Origin: Candidatus Rifleibacteriota bacterium
GTDB taxonomy: Bacteria > Muiribacteriota > Ozemobacteria > Ozemobacterales > Ozemobacteraceae
Reading direction: 5' to 3'
DNA: 48,389 nt
Assembly: GCA_017417215.1 (NCBI GenBank)
Contig: JAFPZP010000061.1
Span: 1 to 48,389 of the forward strand
A program made the position numbers and the translations under genes. Numbering within the stretch: the stretch's first letter is position 1; each line of letters starts with the position of its first letter. Below the pieces are notes generated by a model. The model had not been told where the DNA came from. It was given only the letters and a program-made list of their open reading frames with translations, and ran no database searches. Positions 45,079 through 48,389 of the stretch are shown here, piece after piece.

Positions 45079-46443
45079 ATGGAATCTATTTCAAATAATA
45101 CAATTGAGAATGAATTAACTGAAGGGAAAATCTATCCCGCCTTAGTTAAATTTACTATTCCACTGCTATTAGCAATGTTTTTGCAAGCTCTCTATAGTGG
45201 AGTAGATCTTTTAATCGTTGGCCGTTTTGCTGAAACTGCTGATGTTTCTGGTGTTGCTACCGGCAGTATGCTAATGATGACCACAACAATGGCTGTTTGT
45301 AGTCTTGCTATAGGAGTTACGATTCTAGTCGGTAGAAAAGTCGGGCAAAAAAGACCTAAACAGGTTGGAATGGTTATTGGGAACGGAATCACGTTATTTA
45401 GCATAATAGCTCTTTTAATGACAATAATTTTCGTTTGGAAATCTGATTATCTTTCAGAATTAATGCATGCTCCACAGGAAGCTTTTTCTCAAACCCAGGA
45501 TTATATTAAATATTGCGGTTGGGGTTCGGTTTTTGTTCTGGCTTATAATTTATTAGGCGGTATTTTAAGAGGCTTAGGCGATGCCAAAACTCCTTTGTTT
45601 ACTGTAGTAATAGCAACTATAGTAAATATTATAGGTGATTATATTTTAATATCTAAATATCATATGGGTGCCAAAGGAGCAGCTATAGCAACAGTTTTTG
45701 CTCAAGCAGTCAGTGTATTAATAACCCTGATAATAATAAAAGGCAGAAAAAATTTACCCTTGGAATTCAGTTTAAAGAATATTGAATTTAAAAAGAAAAT
45801 AATAGCCATGATTATTATGTTAGGTATTCCTATAGCTATTCAAGATGTTTTGGTTGGCCTCTCTTTTATGGTTATTCAAGTTCTTGTAAATTCTATTGAT
45901 TTGGTAGCTTCAGCAGGTGTAGGAATTGGCGAAAAAATATGTCGTTTTATTATGCTTGTTCCTGCTGCATTTTCTCAAGCTTTAGGAACTTTTGTCTCTC
46001 AAAATATAGGGGCAAAAAAATATGAAAGAATCTATAAAGCCTTATGGTATGGAATTTATACATCTGTTGCTGTTGGTGTGTTCATGGGTTATTCATCTTT
46101 TTTCCATGGCGATTGGCTTTGCTCATTTTTCACAGAAAAAAATGACGTAATTACAGCAGCTCACACTTATTTAAAGGCATATTCTATTGACTGCGTTCTA
46201 ACCCCGTTTTTATTCTGTTTCCTAGGCTATTATGTGGGTTATGGAAAATCATTTTTCCTAATGATTCAAGGAATAATTGGCGCTATCTGCATAAGAATTC
46301 CTTTCGCTTATTTTGCAAGTATATATCCCAGTTCAACAGTATTTCATATAGCCTTAGCTACTCCTGTTGCGACTTCAGCACAAATAATAATTTGTTTGTT
46401 ATATTTTTTCAGAATGAAGAAAAAAACTACAATTGCAGAATAA
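45079..46443 (+). CDS. MATE-family efflux transporter (NorM/DinF-type)
   Basis: 454 residues, 12 predicted TM helices, with the signature LLLAMFLQALYSGVDLLIVG (TM1, about residues 28-48), GSMLMMTTTMAVCSLAIG and GGILRGLGDAKTPLF after TM5. It has an inserted hydrophilic turn FKKKIIAM before TM7. Family-level function is cation-coupled export; substrate unknown. No clear ribosome binding site precedes ATG 45079. Low similarity to the MATE protein at 43157, so not a recent duplicate. Confidence 0.9.
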   Translation: MESISNNTIENELTEGKIYPALVKFTIPLLLAMFLQALYSGVDLLIVGRFAETADVSGVATGSMLMMTTTMAVCSLAIGVTILVGRKVGQKRPKQVGMVIGNGITLFSIIALLMTIIFVWKSDYLSELMHAPQEAFSQTQDYIKYCGWGSVFVLAYNLLGGILRGLGDAKTPLFTVVIATIVNIIGDYILISKYHMGAKGAAIATVFAQAVSVLITLIIIKGRKNLPLEFSLKNIEFKKKIIAMIIMLGIPIAIQDVLVGLSFMVIQVLVNSIDLVASAGVGIGEKICRFIMLVPAAFSQALGTFVSQNIGAKKYERIYKALWYGIYTSVAVGVFMGYSSFFHGDWLCSFFTEKNDVITAAHTYLKAYSIDCVLTPFLFCFLGYYVGYGKSFFLMIQGIIGAICIRIPFAYFASIYPSSTVFHIALATPVATSAQIIICLLYFFRMKKKTTIAE

Positions 46444-46616
46444 GAGATCATTAAACAAATACTTACAGATTATCAGAAAATATAGCTAAAATATACAAAG
46501 TTCCTATGGATTACCAATCTAACGATTGTCTAAATAATTCATATATTTTTCAAAAGGACTTTTAGCATTTTTTCACACTTTTTTAGACCACTTCTATTAA
46601 AACTAGCAACAAGAAT

Positions 46617-46800
46617 AAAAAAATGCCTCATAGTAAATAACTCCAGCAATCTTGCACCTTCATTATATACTATGAAGCACCCAAAAAGAACATCGCAAAG
46701 ATGATCCGTCAGCAGTGCACCTTCGCATTTAAACGATGTTCTTTTATTTAAGCCAGTGTTATAGCACCTTTCGACAATTAAAAGGGAATCTAACACTGAC
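46617..46800 (-). ncRNA. Candidate structured RNA with three AAGGTGC hairpins and a terminator
   Basis: Three consecutive stem structures on the minus strand: 46754-46798 (CAGTGTTA/TAACACTG), 46685-46744 (AAAGAACATC/GATGTTCTTT enclosing a 9-bp GCGAAGGTG/CATCTTTGC helix), and 46624-46679 (12-bp TGCTTCATAGTA/TACTATGAGGCA). The upper part of each carries AAGGTGC. The last stem contains a G.U pair only possible in the minus-strand RNA and is followed by seven T, so it acts as a terminator. A 90-codon frame here is better explained by this structure. The segment directly follows the Y-RNA-like gene at 46815 and may be one transcript with it. MATE gene 3' region 46444-46616 shows nothing else. Confidence 0.55.
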
Positions 46801-46814
46801 TTTAAATTCAAAAT

Positions 46815-46957
46815 TAGATATTACAGAGAATTAGCAAGAACAGTTTGCCCTAGATGTTACCAATTACACCACACCACCAACAATCAAGTTGATTTTAGAA
46901 GGACTCGAACCTTATCCTAGGTTAGAAGTAACTGCTCTTTTCACTTCTGTTAATCTA
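46815..46957 (-). ncRNA. Y-RNA-like (YrlA-type) tRNA mimic, copy 2
   Basis: 143 nt. The ends pair: 5' TAGATTAACAGA (46957-46946) with 3' TCTGTAATATCTA (46827-46815), 5 bp + internal loop + 5 bp; then AAGAGCAG (46939-46932) with CTGTTCTT (46843-46836). Inside lie a T-arm AAGG-TTCGAGT-CCTT (46913-46899), a stub AATCA-ACT-TGATT, and a D-arm GTGT-AATTGGTA-ACAT (within 46870-46853). The D-loop is identical to copy 1. No convincing anticodon arm of normal length forms. The sequence between stub and D-arm is GT-rich and longer than in a tRNA. Architecture fits YrlA RNAs; a circularly permuted tRNA is the alternative. Confidence 0.65.
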
Positions 46958-46963
46958 TGAAAA

Positions 46964-47104
46964 GAAATTATAGAGAAAAATCAAAAACAGTGATAACGTT
47001 GCTCTACCAATTGAGCTACTCAGCATATTATGCCGGATAGGAATCGAACCTATAACTCAGGGATTACTAGTCGAAGCAACTGTTTTCTTCACTTCTATAA
47101 TTCC
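46964..47104 (-). ncRNA. Y-RNA-like (YrlA-type) tRNA mimic, copy 1
   Basis: 141 nt on the minus strand. The ends pair over 11 bp: GGAATTATAGA (47104-47094) with TCTATAATTTC (46974-46964); an inner helix joins AAAACAG (47086-47080) to CTGTTTT (46990-46984). The enclosed part reads, in order, a perfect tRNA T-arm ATAGG-TTCGATT-CCTAT (47053-47037), a 5-bp stub CGGCA-TAATA-TGCTG, and a perfect D-arm GCTC-AATTGGTA-GAGC (47016-47001). So T precedes D, the acceptor end is closed and the anticodon side opens into the terminal stem. YrlA-family Y RNAs, which bind Ro60/Rsr, have such a tRNA-like module. No Ro60 (TROVE) gene is in the window. Only six bases separate it from copy 2. Confidence 0.7.
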
Positions 47105-47116
47105 TTTTATAATTTT

Positions 47117-47125
47117 ATTATATCA
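47117..47125 (-). promoter_or_regulatory. Extended -10 promoter of the RNA cluster
   Basis: TGATATAAT on the minus strand, 12 bases before the predicted 5' end of the first tRNA-mimic RNA (47104). Identical to the 9-mers at 12004-12012 and 44554-44562. No good -35 at 17 bp, as is common with extended -10 sites. Confidence 0.6.
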
Positions 47126-47133
47126 TAAAGATT

Positions 47134-47170
47134 CTCGTAAAATGTCGCCTGGCAGGCGACATTTTACGAG
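47134..47170. repeat. Perfect 17-bp hairpin flanking the PARG-like gene (3' side)
   Basis: CTCGTAAAATGTCGCCT and its exact inverse with a 3-base loop GGC. The inner 12-bp arms AAAATGTCGCCT / AGGCGACATTTT are identical to those of the hairpin at 48204-48234. It begins 13 bases after the stop of the PARG-like gene and could end its transcript. Confidence 0.85.
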
Positions 47171-47182
47171 ACAACAGTATTA

Positions 47183-48157
47183 TTATTTTTTTTCAAATCT
47201 GTCGAAGAAAGGTTTGAAATTGCCTTCTCGGTTATGGCTTTTGTTTGAGTTATGATCTTCGAGAATCCCAAAACATATTTTTTTGTATTTATTTTTAAAT
47301 TCAGGTTCATTTATTACTTCGTCAAATATTTCTGCCATATGTTCTGGAGGATTTCGGAAGGCACCACAGCCAAATGCACCAAGAACAATGCTGTCATGGT
47401 TATGTTTTAAACCTATTCTAAGAATTGTGCGAATTTTATTCTTAGTTCCGGCAATCATTTTTTCTGTTAGCCTATTATTGATAGTTTCAGGCCTGTTGAT
47501 GGCAGGTACAGAAACAATGGCTATTTCGTAAGGTTTATCTAAAAATGCATAGCCACCAAAAGGACCTATTCTGAATACTGTAACATTTGGCGAATATATT
47601 CCACCAAAATTACGATTCATCGGATATTGATATTTGGATTTTTGCAAGCCATAACTATTAGCATATTCTGCAAATTGATATAATGACAGAAATAGATTTG
47701 AACTTCTGAATAAAGTTTCTTCCTGGGCACTGCTTCCCCTGGTTACTCCACCACCAGGGTTATTTCGATTAGCCATATTTAGAACTATAGGATTAAACCC
47801 CTGTTCCAAAAGTTGTTTCGCACAATCAAAAGAATCTTGATTTTTCACTTTTATTTCTGTTGTTCCATCTATAGTTGAAATATCAGTAACGTTAAATTCT
47901 TTATAATAAAATCTGCTATTATTTATTAATTTATCACAATTTTTAATATCTATTTTAAAACCATTTTGGGAAATATAATAACCATCTTTAGAAGCCGATA
48001 TAGTTTGATCAAAAATTTTAATCTGTTCATTCGCGAGAGTTTTTCTTGCTTCGTAATCACCTTGTTTAATTTTGCTAACAAGGTAATTATATTTCTCTAG
48101 CCAGTCTTTTGAATCAAAGGTTACTTTAGTATTTATTAATTCCTTATTTGTTTCCAT
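47183..48157 (-). CDS. TIGR02452 / bacterial-type PARG-like macrodomain protein
   Basis: 324 residues. The N-terminal helical DUF2263 region (1-90) is followed by a macrodomain with N-x-A-N-x-x-x-P and the PARG signature GGG-x7-QEE: G135-G136-G137 VTRGSSA Q145-E146-E147. Further macrodomain parts: SVPAINRP, IVLGAFGCGAFRNPPEHMAEIF. Poly(ADP-ribose) glycohydrolases use the QEE Glu pair to hydrolyse ADP-ribose chains, so an ADP-ribosyl hydrolase activity in the cytoplasm is likely, although for the TIGR02452 branch substrates are mostly untested. AAGGA precedes the ATG. It is framed by matching hairpins and is followed on the same strand by the tRNA-mimic RNA cluster. Confidence 0.88.
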   Translation of the reverse strand: METNKELINTKVTFDSKDWLEKYNYLVSKIKQGDYEARKTLANEQIKIFDQTISASKDGYYISQNGFKIDIKNCDKLINNSRFYYKEFNVTDISTIDGTTEIKVKNQDSFDCAKQLLEQGFNPIVLNMANRNNPGGGVTRGSSAQEETLFRSSNLFLSLYQFAEYANSYGLQKSKYQYPMNRNFGGIYSPNVTVFRIGPFGGYAFLDKPYEIAIVSVPAINRPETINNRLTEKMIAGTKNKIRTILRIGLKHNHDSIVLGAFGCGAFRNPPEHMAEIFDEVINEPEFKNKYKKICFGILEDHNSNKSHNREGNFKPFFDRFEKK

Positions 48158-48203
48158 TGTTTTTCCTTGCTTTGTTTTATATTCAGTATACTACAATATT
48201 AAT

Positions 48204-48234
48204 CCAAAATGTCGCCTGCTAGGCGACATTTTGG
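48204..48234. repeat. Perfect 14-bp hairpin flanking the PARG-like gene (5' side)
   Basis: CCAAAATGTCGCCT and its inverse with loop GCT; extends imperfectly to AATCC/GGGATT. Same family as 47134-47170. Confidence 0.85.
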
Positions 48235-48258
48235 GATTTGTGTAAGAGGGGTTAATTG

Positions 48259-48350
48259 AAAAAGTAAATGCAACTTTTTGAAAAACAGTATAAAAACGGG
48301 AATTTGCATAACTAACTTCAAGTTTTGCAAGAGTAAATGCAATTTTTTAG
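48259..48350. repeat. Two copies of an AGTAAATGCAA(C/T)TTTTT unit
   Basis: The first copy (48259-48279) is also a palindrome, AAAAAGT-AAATGCA-ACTTTTT; the second lies at about 48332-48349. No gene is seen from 48235 to the window end. Confidence 0.5.
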
Positions 48351-48389
48351 TAAAAAAGCAGGCATTTTCTACGTTATTTAGGCATAAAG

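Noticed and set aside
46539..46811. Minus-strand 90-codon reading frame over the three-hairpin region
   Set aside because: No ribosome binding site, odd composition, and its repeated EGA residues come from the AAGGTGC hairpin motif; an RNA explains it better.
46850..47060. Ordinary tRNA genes, or intron-interrupted tRNAs in normal order
   Set aside because: T- and D-arms are perfect but in the order T then D. Joining the D-arm of one unit to the next T-arm gives acceptor strands that do not pair (TGCTGAG with TAAAATC), whereas within each unit the stub and terminal helices pair.

Overview
This is an AT-rich bacterial chromosome window. It has RecA, DNA polymerase I, an AnmK-type murein recycling kinase and the standard rimP-nusA-infB-DUF503-rbfA-nrnA-truB-ribF order. 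Lipoproteins, HAMP/SpoIIE-type phosphatases and many anciently diverged accessory genes suggest a free-living or gut-type anaerobe from a poorly sampled phylum. A Riflebacteria-like lineage is a guess from the abundance of large HAMP-PP2C proteins; the sequence alone does not place it.

Layout. 1-4617: a DHH phosphoesterase, a TPR lipoprotein-like secreted protein, a membrane-anchored unknown, and anmK on the opposite strand. 4618-6000: recA behind an unusual upstream element. 6000-17950: four giant membrane PP2C/SpoIIE phosphatases, arranged as two tail-to-tail pairs that are copies of one another, with MITE-like inverted repeats between. 18100-22813: a VTT/DedA-like membrane protein, an OPT oligopeptide transporter and an orphan peptide-binding lipoprotein. 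22814-29960: an accessory zone with an Rpn-type nuclease, an InlB-repeat/FGE-fold lipoprotein, a DUF1016 nuclease, a decayed AAA ATPase end and many short repeats. 29966-37672: the housekeeping translation operon. 37745-41964: a secreted HExxH protein and polA. 42273-48389: a second accessory zone with a HepT/MntA toxin-antitoxin pair, two MATE transporters, an eight-hairpin array, a noncoding RNA cluster and a PARG-like (TIGR02452) protein framed by matching hairpins.

Two things stand out. (1) On the minus strand at 46617-47104 lie two adjacent RNAs of about 141-143 nt. In each, the RNA ends pair with one another and the loop holds a perfect tRNA T-arm, then a short stub hairpin, then a perfect tRNA D-arm, with no anticodon arm. 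Paired positions co-vary between the copies. This is the architecture of YrlA-type bacterial Y RNAs (tRNA mimics bound by Ro60/Rsr). A third structured segment with three hairpins, each carrying the same AAGGTGC motif, follows and ends in a terminator. One extended -10 promoter could drive all three. (2) The Rpn-type nuclease and the DUF1016 nuclease are different protein families, yet they share about 130 bp of upstream DNA, a 16-bp perfect palindrome and a homologous N-terminal leader of about 33 residues. This suggests a conserved promoter-leader module to which different nuclease bodies are attached. Part of the same upstream element also lies in front of recA.
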